A DNA stretch of 64,000 nucleotides from Citrobacter rodentium NBRC 105723 = DSM 16636 (GTDB taxonomy: Bacteria > Pseudomonadota > Gammaproteobacteria > Enterobacterales > Enterobacteriaceae), in assembly GCF_021278985.1 (NCBI RefSeq), contig NZ_CP082833.1:4216001-4280000 (forward strand), in the 5' to 3' direction. How positions within the stretch are numbered: position 1 is the first letter of the stretch; each line of letters begins with the position of its first letter. The position numbers and the translations under genes are program-made. The notes below the pieces were generated by a model that worked only from the letters and a program-made list of their open reading frames with translations, was not told the DNA's origin and searched no databases. Of the stretch, positions 17,824 to 24,968 are shown piece by piece.

Positions 17824-18327
17824 ATGTGCGAAGTGGCTAAGGGCAACGTGACCCATCAGCGTTTACTCGACTTATTGTCCCTGGAAGGGGCGCGTTATCG
17901 CGTCGTCAGCCATCAGGCGGTGGGAAAGTGTGAAGCCGTTTCGGAAATTCGCGGCACTGCGCTGGGACAGGGGGCAAAAGCGCTGGTGTGCAAGGTGAAG
18001 GGTAACGGCGTCAACCAGCACGTGCTGGCGATTTTAGCCGCCGATCAGCAGGCCGATCTTGCGCGGCTCGCCGCCCATCTCGGCGGTCTGCGCGCCTCTC
18101 TTGCCAGCCCGGCGGAAGTGAATGCGCTCACCGGCTGCGTTTTCGGCGCCATTCCGCCCTTCAGTTTTCATCCGCAACTGAAGCTGGTCGCCGACCCGCT
18201 GCTGTTCGAACGGTTCTCGGAAATCGCCTTTAACGCTGGCGTGCTCGATAAATCCATTATCCTTAATACCGAAGATTATCTGCGTATTGCGCGGCCTGAG
18301 CAGGTCATTTTCCGCCGCTTAGCCTGA
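17824..18327 (+). CDS. yeaK: YeaK, mischarged aminoacyl-tRNA deacylase
   Basis: A 167-residue YbaK/ProX-like (INS superfamily) editing protein, same length as E. coli YeaK. The conserved pocket segments KALVCKV and GCVFGAIPPFSF, and the family Lys, are visible. E. coli YeaK clears mischarged Ser-tRNAs in trans. The ATG follows AGGAG by 7 bp. Its 3' end overlaps the convergent mini-gene yoaI by 9 bp. Confidence 0.93.
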   Translation: MCEVAKGNVTHQRLLDLLSLEGARYRVVSHQAVGKCEAVSEIRGTALGQGAKALVCKVKGNGVNQHVLAILAADQQADLARLAAHLGGLRASLASPAEVNALTGCVFGAIPPFSFHPQLKLVADPLLFERFSEIAFNAGVLDKSIILNTEDYLRIARPEQVIFRRLA

Positions 18328-18423
18328 ACGCTCAAGGATCAATACCGACAGCACCAGAAGCGCGGCGATGGTGAAAAACGAAAAGGCGATGATTAGCGTC
18401 TCAATAAACATCTGATCGTTCAT
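18319..18423 (-). CDS. yoaI: YoaI mini membrane protein (34 residues)
   Basis: A 34-residue single-pass membrane protein. It starts MNDQMFIETLIIAFSFFTIA and ends ILERSG, differing from E. coli YoaI at only about eight positions. One transmembrane helix covers most of the chain. It overlaps the end of yeaK on the other strand by 9 bp. Function unknown. E. coli reports link its expression to phosphate or magnesium stress; that regulation is not tested here. Confidence 0.88.
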   Translation of the reverse strand: MNDQMFIETLIIAFSFFTIAALLVLSVLILERSG

Positions 18424-18603
18424 CGTTACACCCGATAGCGAAAGAGGACGTCCCGGATAGTGATAACGCATCAGAATGGCAGTTTGATGACACCCCGTCA
18501 GGCGTTTGCCTGAAACGGTTGTTGACGATGAAAAAAATCTGTTCAGCTTCGCGTTTGCGCGTAGAATAAATGGGCTTAACTTTTTTTTGGCAAGGAAACC
18601 ACG

Positions 18604-19050
18604 ATGTTTGATGTCACTCTGCTGATCCTTCTTGGACTGGCAGCGCTGGGCTTTATCAGCCATAACACCACGGTCGCCGTTTCGATACTGGTGCTGATCA
18701 TTGTTCGCGTTACCCCTCTCAACGCCTTTTTCCCGTGGATTGAAAAACAGGGGCTGACCATCGGGATCATTATCCTGACGATTGGGGTGATGGCGCCCAT
18801 CGCCAGCGGTACGCTTCCCCCCTCCACGCTGATTCACTCCTTTCTTAACTGGAAGTCGCTGGTGGCGATCGTGGTTGGCGTGGGGGTTTCCTGGCTCGGC
18901 GGGCGCGGCGTCACGCTGATGGGCAGTCAGCCGCAGCTGGTCGCCGGTTTACTGGTCGGCACCGTTCTCGGCGTGGCGCTGTTTCGCGGCGTTCCCGTCG
19001 GACCGCTTATCGCTGCGGGGCTGGTGTCGCTGATTGTGGGGAAGCAGTAG
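18604..19050 (+). CDS. yeaL: YeaL, DUF441 inner-membrane protein
   Basis: A 148-residue integral membrane protein with four hydrophobic segments, nearly identical to E. coli YeaL (DUF441). No transport or catalytic motif is recognised and no function is established. It stands alone, followed by a BIME. In E. coli the yeaM/yeaN pair follows; here that pair is replaced by an amidotransferase-like gene and a DUF523 gene. Confidence 0.93.
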   Translation: MFDVTLLILLGLAALGFISHNTTVAVSILVLIIVRVTPLNAFFPWIEKQGLTIGIIILTIGVMAPIASGTLPPSTLIHSFLNWKSLVAIVVGVGVSWLGGRGVTLMGSQPQLVAGLLVGTVLGVALFRGVPVGPLIAAGLVSLIVGKQ

Positions 19051-19072
19051 CCTGCCGCCACCGGCCGTGGAT

Positions 19073-19160
19073 TGCCCAATGGCGCTGCGCTTATCGGGCC
19101 TACAACAGGCCTGGAGGCGTTCTCCCCCAGGCCGGATAAGACGAAGCCGCCATCCGGCAA
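19073..19160. repeat. BIME (two REP units) after yeaL
   Basis: Two inverted REP units: TTGCCCAATGGCGCTGCGCT with its half TATCGGGCC (19073-19106), and GGCCGGATAAGACGAAGCC with GCCATCCGGC (19130-19160), separated by a short linker. It lies between convergent genes. Confidence 0.88.
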
Positions 19161-19167
19161 CATACCT

Positions 19168-19875
19168 TTACCCCTGCGCCGCGCGCAGCATGGCCTGGAC
19201 TAACGGAACGGGTTTTCCCGCCAGCGCCCCACGCTCATGCTGGAACAGCGTCGCGACAAAGAACGGATGCGTCACCAGTTCAACCGCGCGGATATCACCA
19301 TTGTCATCCCAGCCGGTTACCCGCAAATCGCCGCTTTCCAGCTCACCGGCAAACGCCGTGGAAATACCATAATTACAGTGGTAACCTTCGGAAATCAGCG
19401 TCTGGCCGTAGGCTCTGGCAATCAGCGTATTGGACCGCAGCTCAATGTCGTCCGTTTTTTCCACCAGCGAGCAGGCGAGCGGCGCAATCACCATTCGCCC
19501 CTGCGTATCGGTTTCGGCGTGGGCGGCGTCGCGCCAGCCCAGCACGTTGCGGGCGTATTCCAGAATCGCATGCTGAAAACCGCCGCAGGTCCCCAGGAAA
19601 GGAATGCCGTTTTCACGGGCATAGCGGATGGCCGTCAGCGCGCCGTCGGTATTTTTATAGGGGCTGCCGGGCACCACCCAGATCGCGTCATATCCCACCA
19701 AATCTTCGCCGCTGGTAATTTCCGCGCTGGCGAGCCAGTCATAATCGGCGATCAGTTCGAGCACGGCGGCGGCATCGTCGATGGCCAGAGGTATCGCCTG
19801 ATGCGCCGTGACGCTGGCGTTATAGTCACCCACCAGCGCAATCCGCAGCGTATCTTTCACAGGGGATATTTTCAT
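19168..19875 (-). CDS. Glutamine amidotransferase-like protein (CTP-synthase C-terminal type)
   Basis: A 235-residue class I glutamine-amidotransferase fold, related to the C-terminal half of CTP synthase. The nucleophile elbow is intact: GTCGGFQHA with Cys97, and the oxyanion strand VVPGSPYKN is recognisable. In CTP synthase the His and Glu of the triad lie in a FHPE motif; the aligned segment here reads FQHE, so the His appears shifted by one residue. It may be a non-glutaminase amidase or use a different geometry. No synthase partner is adjacent; it has its own promoter region upstream. It is not in the E. coli K-12 yea block. Function unknown. Confidence 0.7.
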   Translation of the reverse strand: MKISPVKDTLRIALVGDYNASVTAHQAIPLAIDDAAAVLELIADYDWLASAEITSGEDLVGYDAIWVVPGSPYKNTDGALTAIRYARENGIPFLGTCGGFQHAILEYARNVLGWRDAAHAETDTQGRMVIAPLACSLVEKTDDIELRSNTLIARAYGQTLISEGYHCNYGISTAFAGELESGDLRVTGWDDNGDIRAVELVTHPFFVATLFQHERGALAGKPVPLVQAMLRAAQG

Positions 19876-20029
19876 GAGGAATTCCTTACGTCAGGAGAAT
19901 TGTGAACAACATAAGGAACCTCAGACTACCGATCTTTTACTGCTATCACAATCCTTTAATTTAGAGTTGACGCCCTGCGAAGTGTTATAGTGATAGCGTT
20001 CCGTTTTCCGCTTAGCCAACGACATCATC

Positions 20030-20539
20030 ATGAAAAGTAAAATACTGATTAGCGCATGCCTGATGGGGTTTAAGGTTCGCTACAACGGTAGCGAAAAAGC
20101 CCGACTGAACGCCACGCTGGCGCGTTTACAGGATGAGCAGCGCCTGATTGTTCACTGCCCGGAGCTGGCGGCCGGACTGCCAACGCCGCGCCCGCCGGCG
20201 GAAATTATCGCTGCAAACGGCGAGGCGGTGCTCGAAGGTCGCGCCAGGGTATATGAAAAGAGCGGTAATGACGCCACCGCCCACTATCAGCTTGCCGCCT
20301 GGCTTGCCCTTCGCGCGGCGCAGGAGGCCGGTTGCGACGTCGCGTTACTCACCGACGGCAGTCCAACCTGCGGCAGCCGGTTTATCTACGATGGCACCTT
20401 TAGCGGCCAGCGCCATCCGGGCATGGGCGTTGCCGCCACGCTGCTGCATCAGCATGGAATCACCGTCTTTTCCGACCAACAGTTAAGCGAATTTTGCGCG
20501 TGGATTGAGGAGAAAGATAAGCATGAAGATTCAGTGTAA
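20030..20539 (+). CDS. DUF523 protein (TudS-like thiouracil desulfurase family)
   Basis: A 169-residue DUF523 protein. Cys10 (SACLMG), Cys43 (VHCPE) and Cys114 (SPTCGS) are the three family cysteines that, in the characterised TudS desulfurase, hold a [4Fe-4S] cluster used to remove sulfur from thiouracil. Whether this enzyme desulfurates thiouracil or another thio-compound cannot be read from sequence. The start ATG has only a weak ribosome site. Its 3' end overlaps yeaO by 17 bp, so the two are co-translated. Confidence 0.72.
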   Translation: MKSKILISACLMGFKVRYNGSEKARLNATLARLQDEQRLIVHCPELAAGLPTPRPPAEIIAANGEAVLEGRARVYEKSGNDATAHYQLAAWLALRAAQEAGCDVALLTDGSPTCGSRFIYDGTFSGQRHPGMGVAATLLHQHGITVFSDQQLSEFCAWIEEKDKHEDSV

Positions 20540-20870
20540 ACGCCTCTACAAACCGGCAGAGCAAAGCGACGGCTATCGCGTCCTGGTCGATCGGCTGTGG
20601 CCGCGCGGCATCAAAAAAACGGATCTGGCATTCGATGAATGGGTTAAACCGCTGGCTCCCTCTGGCGAATTACGTAAAGCGTTTCATGCGCAGACGATCG
20701 ATTTCACCCATTTTAGCGAACGCTATCGCGAGGAGTTAGCGGCGCAGCGCCAGCAAGGCCAGCGCCTGGCGTCGATTGCCCGCCAGCAGACGCTGACGCT
20801 GCTGTACGGCGCAAAAAACAGCGAACAGAATCACGCCATTGTGCTGGCCGCGTGGCTACGCGAACTGTGA
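20523..20870 (+). CDS. yeaO: YeaO, DUF488 protein
   Basis: A 115-residue DUF488 protein like E. coli YeaO, with the family signatures DGYRVLVDRLWPRG and LTLLYGAKN. The start at 20523 is inside the end of the DUF523 gene, preceded by GAGGAG about 10 bp upstream, and matches the E. coli N terminus (MNIQCKR). No activity is established for the family. Its 3' end overlaps the next minus-strand gene by 15 bp. Confidence 0.9.
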   Translation: MKIQCKRLYKPAEQSDGYRVLVDRLWPRGIKKTDLAFDEWVKPLAPSGELRKAFHAQTIDFTHFSERYREELAAQRQQGQRLASIARQQTLTLLYGAKNSEQNHAIVLAAWLREL

Positions 20871-21167
20871 TTCACCGGTCGTTGCATCATCAGGCTGGCG
20901 ATCGGGCGACAGCGGCATGAGATGTTCTGCGCGTACCCAGGCAACCCCCTGCTGGCCGCTGGCCGAAACCACCTCTCCCGTCACCAGCCAGAGCGCTCTC
21001 GGCGACGCTTTCGGCAGCATGGTGGTAAAACCATTCACTGGGTTAATGAATACTTCACCCGGCTGGCAAAGTTGAAACAATTCGACCGACTTGCCGATAT
21101 TGCAGCGTCCGGCGGACGTTTTCGCACCAATGACCAGCGCCACGGTGCCCGGCTTAAGCTGAAACAT
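20856..21167 (-). CDS. Hypothetical protein, 103 residues
   Basis: An open frame of 103 residues with a good ribosome site (GAGAGAAG) before MFQLKPGTVALVIGAKTSAG. The N-terminal half looks like a small all-beta, SH3-like fold (short strands, Gly and Pro turns). There is no signal peptide or membrane segment, and two cysteines near 22 and 34. The tail (PDRQPDDATTGESQFA) looks disordered. I do not recognise a family with confidence. It is convergent with yeaO (15-bp overlap) and absent from this place in E. coli K-12. Confidence 0.6.
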   Translation of the reverse strand: MFQLKPGTVALVIGAKTSAGRCNIGKSVELFQLCQPGEVFINPVNGFTTMLPKASPRALWLVTGEVVSASGQQGVAWVRAEHLMPLSPDRQPDDATTGESQFA

Positions 21168-21241
21168 ACTTCTCTCGTTGCGCCTCTGCGCCGTCAGTTA
21201 AGATAATTCCGAGAAATAATAGCCTGCCGGACGCCCTGTTG

Positions 21242-21496
21242 TCACTTACCGGTTTGCGGATGGTCGCGACGCCACAACGTCCACTCTTCAATGACTTCCC
21301 CACCCGGCAGTTTGCAGTCTGAACGCACGCCCTGCGGGCTTTGCACCGGTACCAGCGTCCCGCCTTTTTCGCCACAATATACGGCGGCGGGGTTTGGCAT
21401 ACCGATTATCGGCGGCTTTGGCGCCTCGGGCTGCGAAGCCGTGTCGCAGGCCGATAAGAAACAGGCGCACGACAACATAATAAACAACAATCTCAT
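21242..21496 (-). CDS. yoaF: YoaF, DUF333 outer-membrane lipoprotein
   Basis: An 84-residue lipoprotein like E. coli YoaF. The signal peptide ends in a lipobox LSAC, so Cys17 would be lipidated. The mature part is a DUF333 domain with two further cysteines (VYCGEKGG and DCKLPGG). Residue 2 after the Cys is Asp (CD), the inner-membrane retention signal of the Lol system, so the protein may stay in the inner membrane. Function unknown. Confidence 0.88.
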   Translation of the reverse strand: MRLLFIMLSCACFLSACDTASQPEAPKPPIIGMPNPAAVYCGEKGGTLVPVQSPQGVRSDCKLPGGEVIEEWTLWRRDHPQTGK

Positions 21497-21681
21497 AATT
21501 CCTCCCGTAAACGATAATCACCCGATAGCGTATCGCGCTAAGGTTTGCGGCTCCATGTTTTCCTGCGCCGCATCGACATTGCCATGCTTCACGTTAATAA
21601 ACAGGCGGATAAAATCCCTTTTGCCACCCATTAACCCCTGCTATCCTTGCGCCACTTTACATTATTCAGACAGGTGACCGC

Positions 21682-21780
21682 ATGAGACTGGGCATTATGT
21701 TTCCCGTTGTCATTTTCATTACCGCCGTGATTTTTTTGGCCTGGTTTTTTATCGGCGGCTATGCCGCGCCGGGGGCCTAA
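21682..21780 (+). CDS. yoaK: YoaK mini membrane protein (32 residues)
   Basis: A 32-residue protein, MRLGIMFPVVIFITAVIFLA followed by WFFIGGYAAPGA, almost identical to the E. coli small membrane protein YoaK. It has one transmembrane helix. It lies 3 bp before yoaJ, so both come from one message. In E. coli dgcP (yeaP) lies just upstream; here it is missing and yoaF takes its place. Confidence 0.9.
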   Translation: MRLGIMFPVVIFITAVIFLAWFFIGGYAAPGA

Positions 21781-21783
21781 ACA

Positions 21784-21858
21784 ATGAAAAAAACCACGCT
21801 GATTATGATGGCTGTGGCAATCGTGGTGGTGCTGGGAACTCAGTTGGGCTGGTGGTAA
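21784..21858 (+). CDS. yoaJ: YoaJ mini membrane protein (24 residues)
   Basis: A 24-residue single-helix membrane protein (MKKTTLIMMAVAIVVVLGTQ, ending LGWW), near-identical to E. coli YoaJ. It follows yoaK by 3 bp and is closed by a terminator 18 bp later. Function unknown. Conservation of such a short frame in the same order supports real translation. Confidence 0.9.
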   Translation: MKKTTLIMMAVAIVVVLGTQLGWW

Positions 21859-21875
21859 CGCGGCCCTGAAATAAC

Positions 21876-21900
21876 AAAGGCCACCCTGAGGTAGCCTTTT
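21876..21900 (+). terminator. Terminator of yoaKJ
   Basis: AAAGGCCACC (21876-21885) pairs with GGTAGCCTTT (21890-21899), one mismatch, with a CTGA loop and T-rich end. It also lies just after the convergent yeaQ. Confidence 0.75.
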
Positions 21901-21918
21901 GTCAGCCAGAATGACCGT

Positions 21919-22167
21919 TTAGCTTTTGATCTTTCTGTAGATCAGCAGAACCACGATGGCACCGATAACCGCCACCACGAAGCTGCCGAAGTTAAAACCG
22001 TCGACTCTGCCAAAGCCAAAGAGCGTACTGATCCAGCCCCCGACTACGGCACCAACGATCCCCAGGATGATCGTCATGAAGAAACCACCGCCATCCTTAC
22101 CAGGCATGATCCACTTCGCCAGAATACCCGCAATAAGACCAAAAATAATCCATGAAAGAATGCCCAT
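21919..22167 (-). CDS. yeaQ: YeaQ, GlsB/YmgE-type small membrane protein
   Basis: An 82-residue inner-membrane protein of the transglycosylase-associated (GlsB/YeaQ/YmgE) family with three hydrophobic, Gly-rich segments and the family signature GLIAGILAKWIMPG. It is near-identical to E. coli YeaQ and often stress-induced in relatives. Function unproven. It is divergent from the RyhB-2 sRNA gene. Confidence 0.92.
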   Translation of the reverse strand: MGILSWIIFGLIAGILAKWIMPGKDGGGFFMTIILGIVGAVVGGWISTLFGFGRVDGFNFGSFVVAVIGAIVVLLIYRKIKS

Positions 22168-22311
22168 TTTTTCCTCACTTATGTTTTTACGTTAGTGGTT
22201 TAGTCACCGTTAAAAAGCATAGCACATCATCCGGAAAGTGAAATTTGTGATTAACATCACTTTCTTCTCCTCTCCGCGTTGTCACACAAAAGTTGGGGTT
22301 GCAAGTTTAGA

Positions 22312-22326
22312 TGATAAAGATTATCT
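22312..22326 (+). promoter_or_regulatory. Fur box over the RyhB-2 promoter
   Basis: TGATAAAGATTATCT matches the 7-1-7 Fur motif TGATAAT-N-ATTATCA at all but two bases. It lies between a -35 (TTGCAA, 22299-22304) and overlaps the -10 (TATCTT, 22322-22327) with a 17-bp spacer, so Fur-iron would block transcription. Confidence 0.85.
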
Positions 22327-22333
22327 TTCTCAT

Positions 22334-22428
22334 TACTGAATAGTTGAGTAAACGACTCAGGTATTCAGTACGACATTGCTCACATTGCTTCCAGTATTTC
22401 TTGCCCGCCTCTGCGCGGGCTTTTTTTT
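22334..22428 (+). ncRNA. ryhB-2: RyhB-2 (RfrB/IsrE-type) iron-responsive sRNA
   Basis: The block at 22371-22398 (CGACATTGCTCACATTGCTT then CCAGTATT) is the invariant RyhB core, which pairs with target mRNAs. It is followed by a GCCCGC/GCGGGC hairpin and eight T residues (22403-22428), the terminator and Hfq-binding tail. A Fur box and promoter sit upstream, giving a predicted start near 22334 and about 95 nt. Canonical RyhB lies elsewhere in E. coli; a second copy beside yeaQ is known in Salmonella. It would repress iron-using proteins when iron is low. The 5' end is inferred from the promoter. Confidence 0.9.
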
Positions 22429-22552
22429 GACGTTAACTCGTTACTTATGTCGCTTGCAGACCTACAGTGAGTTGAAAACGCGGCGGTGCGAGGCTATTGC
22501 CTGACGGCACGCTTTACCTGAGCCTGAACCACGCTGCAGATTCAGGCTGTTT

Positions 22553-23200
22553 TCAGTACCCCACGCGCTGCGGTTCACCCAGCGGCAGCGCGTTCTCTTC
22601 CCGCCGTTTCTCCTTTTGCATAAAGCCCAGCGTGATGAAGAACAGTCCGGCCATAAAAGGCAATTCATACAGCTCTTCGATCAGGTCGGTATACTTCACG
22701 TCGTGCAAAAATAGCGGCGCCAGTAAACGGTGATGCTCTACGGTGTCGGAGATTAAAAATGAACAGCCCGTCAGCGCAAACAGCCACACGGGAAGCGGTT
22801 CTTCACGCAGGCGACGCGTAATCTCCCGGCGCAATGACGCTGACAGGAAAACCGGCAGGACCAGCGCAGCAATCAGCATGACAGAGATACCGCGAAACAG
22901 CACTCTGGGCTCCGCGGGAAAATAATCACGTCCCCAGCTGGTGCTTCTGCCCAGCAATACCACCCACCAGATAACCGCCCATAGCCAGAACTGTTTCGCT
23001 CCCTGCGGACGGGAGAGCGGTCTGATATACCACGCGCTAAACAGCGCGCCAGAGAGCAGCCATAGCGCCTGTCCGTTTTCAATCCATAAGACAAGCGCGC
23101 CGTGATACAAAGGTAAATGCCAGTTTGCGGTAAAAGGAATCACCACGGCTGCCAGCGTGAGAAACAGCGCAGTGGAAGAGAATTGTAAATCAAATTTCAT
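22553..23200 (-). CDS. Inner-membrane protein of unknown function (PmrA-box gene)
   Basis: A 215-residue polytopic protein with about six hydrophobic segments and short polar loops rich in Trp and Arg; no catalytic or transport motif is recognised. The cytoplasmic C terminus is charged (KEKRREEN). The start at 23200 has AGGA upstream; 12 further codons are open without support. A PmrA-type box and a repeated 13-mer precede it, so it may belong to the polymyxin/iron (PmrAB) response, as some Salmonella inner-membrane proteins do. Identity with any one of these is a guess. It replaces nothing in the E. coli order; it is an insertion between yeaQ and yoaG. Confidence 0.7.
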   Translation of the reverse strand: MKFDLQFSSTALFLTLAAVVIPFTANWHLPLYHGALVLWIENGQALWLLSGALFSAWYIRPLSRPQGAKQFWLWAVIWWVVLLGRSTSWGRDYFPAEPRVLFRGISVMLIAALVLPVFLSASLRREITRRLREEPLPVWLFALTGCSFLISDTVEHHRLLAPLFLHDVKYTDLIEELYELPFMAGLFFITLGFMQKEKRREENALPLGEPQRVGY

Positions 23201-23261
23201 CGGAATCAGTCCTGTTAAGGTTCTGTTACCGATCATAAATTTTACGAATATTCTTAAATTA

Positions 23262-23338
23262 GCAATACATGCTGTGAACTTAAGGATTTCTTAATCTTTC
23301 GTTTCAATTGATTTCAGTGATAAGCAATACGTGCTGAA
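23262..23338. promoter_or_regulatory. PmrA-like box flanked by a 13-mer direct repeat
   Basis: CTTAAG-GATTT-CTTAAT at 23279-23295 fits the PmrA consensus YTTAAK-N5-YTTAAK exactly. On each side lies AGCAATACATGCTG (from 23262) or AGCAATACGTGCTG (from 23323), one mismatch apart. The site is 79 bp upstream of the membrane protein start. It could instead serve a transcript toward yoaG, but yoaG is in the yeaR operon. Confidence 0.55.
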
Positions 23339-23398
23339 AGGGCAAAAAAAAACCGCACAGCGTCGCCTGTAAGCGGTACGGTTATTCGCGCAGCGGCA

Positions 23399-23581
23399 TC
23401 ACCAGCCGCAGACGTCGTGCTCATTTTCCGTATCGTAGGAGCGAACGGTATTCACCAGATCTTTCACCACTTCGGCGGCCACCTCTGGCACCAGTAAGCT
23501 CATCGGCGTTTCGGTTTCATAATCTACGGAGACGCCATTGCTGTTATTTGTCACGGTGACGGTATAGGTTGCTTTGCCCAT
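23399..23581 (-). CDS. yoaG: YoaG, small protein of the yeaR-yoaG operon
   Basis: A 60-residue protein near-identical to E. coli YoaG (MGKATYTVTVTNNSNGVSVD...). No signal or membrane segment. The single Cys near the end (HDVCGW) is conserved. It follows yeaR by 2 bp. E. coli yeaR-yoaG is induced by nitrate and nitric oxide through NarL and NsrR. Biochemical role unknown. Confidence 0.93.
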   Translation of the reverse strand: MGKATYTVTVTNNSNGVSVDYETETPMSLLVPEVAAEVVKDLVNTVRSYDTENEHDVCGW

Positions 23582-23583
23582 GA

Positions 23584-23946
23584 TTATTTCTTCCCGGTAT
23601 GAATGACTTTTCGCTGTCCCGCGCTTTCCATCAGCACCTCCGGGGCAACAAAAAAGTCGATATTAAAATAGGTGTCATCGGTCATTACTTCGATGTTGTG
23701 CCACTTTTCCGGTGGAAAAACGCCAAACTGCCCGGCCTCGATGATCATCACCTTTTCCGGTTCCGGGCTGTGTTCATCCGCATATCCGAGATATTTGACC
23801 GCCCCCTGCATCACCGACAGCCGGGGATACACTCCCGGTCGGGTGTCTTTATCAAGGTGGCGTTCGAAAATTCCGGCAGGCGCAGTCTCTTTGTTCCAGA
23901 ACGGCGTGGAACGCGTATGGATATGATTTTGTGGAATCTGAAGCAT
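23584..23946 (-). CDS. yeaR: YeaR, nitrate/NO-induced cupin-like protein
   Basis: A 120-residue DUF1971 (TehB N-terminal type, cupin-like) protein like E. coli YeaR. The conserved core FFPPEKWHNIE-type segment (here FGVFPPEKWHNIE) and EAGQFG are present. The ATG at 23946 follows GGGAAG and matches the E. coli start MLQIPQN; nine more codons are open upstream without support. An NsrR-type palindrome lies 70 bp upstream, which fits nitric-oxide control. Molecular function is not established. Confidence 0.92.
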   Translation of the reverse strand: MLQIPQNHIHTRSTPFWNKETAPAGIFERHLDKDTRPGVYPRLSVMQGAVKYLGYADEHSPEPEKVMIIEAGQFGVFPPEKWHNIEVMTDDTYFNIDFFVAPEVLMESAGQRKVIHTGKK

Positions 23947-24016
23947 GTTCTTCCCTCTTCCAGTCGTTATCACGCGATTATCTTTAAACCGCTGTTCCAG
24001 AACAGGTTACGCCTCA

Positions 24017-24041
24017 TAAATGGCATTTTAAATACCATTTA
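24017..24041. promoter_or_regulatory. NsrR-type palindrome upstream of yeaR
   Basis: TAAATGGCATTT (24017-24028) and AAATACCATTTA (24030-24041) form a near-perfect inverted repeat around one central base, with one mismatch per arm. This agrees with the 11-1-11 NsrR operator. E. coli yeaR is a known NsrR target. Confidence 0.75.
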
Positions 24042-24111
24042 TTGGTTATTATTTATAATACAAATGACGGGGATATACGGATAAAGCCCGCCGTTTCGCG
24101 GGCCGATAAGG

Positions 24112-24750
24112 TTACGATTGCAGCGTGGCCAGACGCGCGGCAAAGCCGACAAATAACAAGCCAATCAGCGAGTTGCCCACCTTCGCCAGTTTCTTTTTCG
24201 TACGGATGTACTGCGTGACAAAAGCGCCGGACACGATCAGGAAGCTCAGATAGCAAAAGCTCACCACCTCAAGGGTCGTCGCCAGAATAAAGAAAGACAA
24301 TCCTGCATGTGGCGCATTCACATCAATAAACTGTACGAAGAATGAGACATAAAACAGGATGGCTTTCGGGTTGGTCAGGCTCAGCACTAACGCGCGTTTA
24401 AAAATTGCGCCAAACGGCGCGGCGCCTTCAGCGGCGGCTGCGCTCTTTGCCGTGAGCGTGGACCAGAGGATCCTGGCGCCAAGATACAGCAGATAAAACG
24501 CGCCGAGATAGCGCACAATATTAAACAGAACCGGCGTGGTTTTAATCAGCGTTGCCACCCCGGCATAGGCTAAAAACATCAGCACCGCATCGCCAATAAA
24601 TACGCCGCCTGCCGCAAGGTAGCCGCCTTTTATCCCCCGCCCGACGCTATTTTTCAGTACAAAGAGCGTATTCGGCCCGGGGACTAATACAATAAAAATC
24701 GCTCCTGCCAGATAGGTCCAGTAATTCAGTACACCATACTCTGCAAACAC
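24112..24750 (-). CDS. leuE: LeuE, amino-acid (leucine) exporter
   Basis: A 212-residue LysE/RhtB-family exporter with six hydrophobic segments; the family signature PGPNTLFVLKNS is at residues 25-36. E. coli LeuE exports leucine and some other amino acids. The start is a GTG at 24750 with GAGG 6 bp upstream, giving the E. coli N terminus (FAEYGVLNYWTYL). The upstream open frame of 21 codons is not supported. It is divergent from the SOS unit carrying umuC. Confidence 0.93.
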   Translation of the reverse strand: MFAEYGVLNYWTYLAGAIFIVLVPGPNTLFVLKNSVGRGIKGGYLAAGGVFIGDAVLMFLAYAGVATLIKTTPVLFNIVRYLGAFYLLYLGARILWSTLTAKSAAAAEGAAPFGAIFKRALVLSLTNPKAILFYVSFFVQFIDVNAPHAGLSFFILATTLEVVSFCYLSFLIVSGAFVTQYIRTKKKLAKVGNSLIGLLFVGFAARLATLQS

Positions 24751-24932
24751 GTTAACCTCGTTCCCTAAACAACTTATACCTTTAGCGGCGTAACAATATG
24801 CTAACCAATGCACCTGATGATGGAAAGGGAAATCCCTTTACCGCAGGGTCTGCATTACGCCTCTCCTTTCCGGGCCGTGCCTGAACGTTCCTGAAGTATG
24901 CACCGCTTGATCTTTGCTGCGAATACGTAATA

Positions 24933-24948
24933 CTGTATATATAAACAG
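24933..24948 (+). promoter_or_regulatory. LexA box upstream of the umuC unit
   Basis: CTGTATATATAAACAG matches the SOS consensus CTGT-N8-ACAG perfectly. A likely promoter overlaps it (TTGCTG 24914-24919, TATATA 24936-24941), so LexA would cover the -10 and transcription would begin near 24948. Confidence 0.92.
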
Positions 24949-24968
24949 CAAAGTTAATGGTGGTCATA

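Noticed and set aside
12488..18498. Identical 12-mer ATGACACCCCGT at 12488 and 18487
   Set aside because: Contexts differ and there is no shared structure; probably chance.
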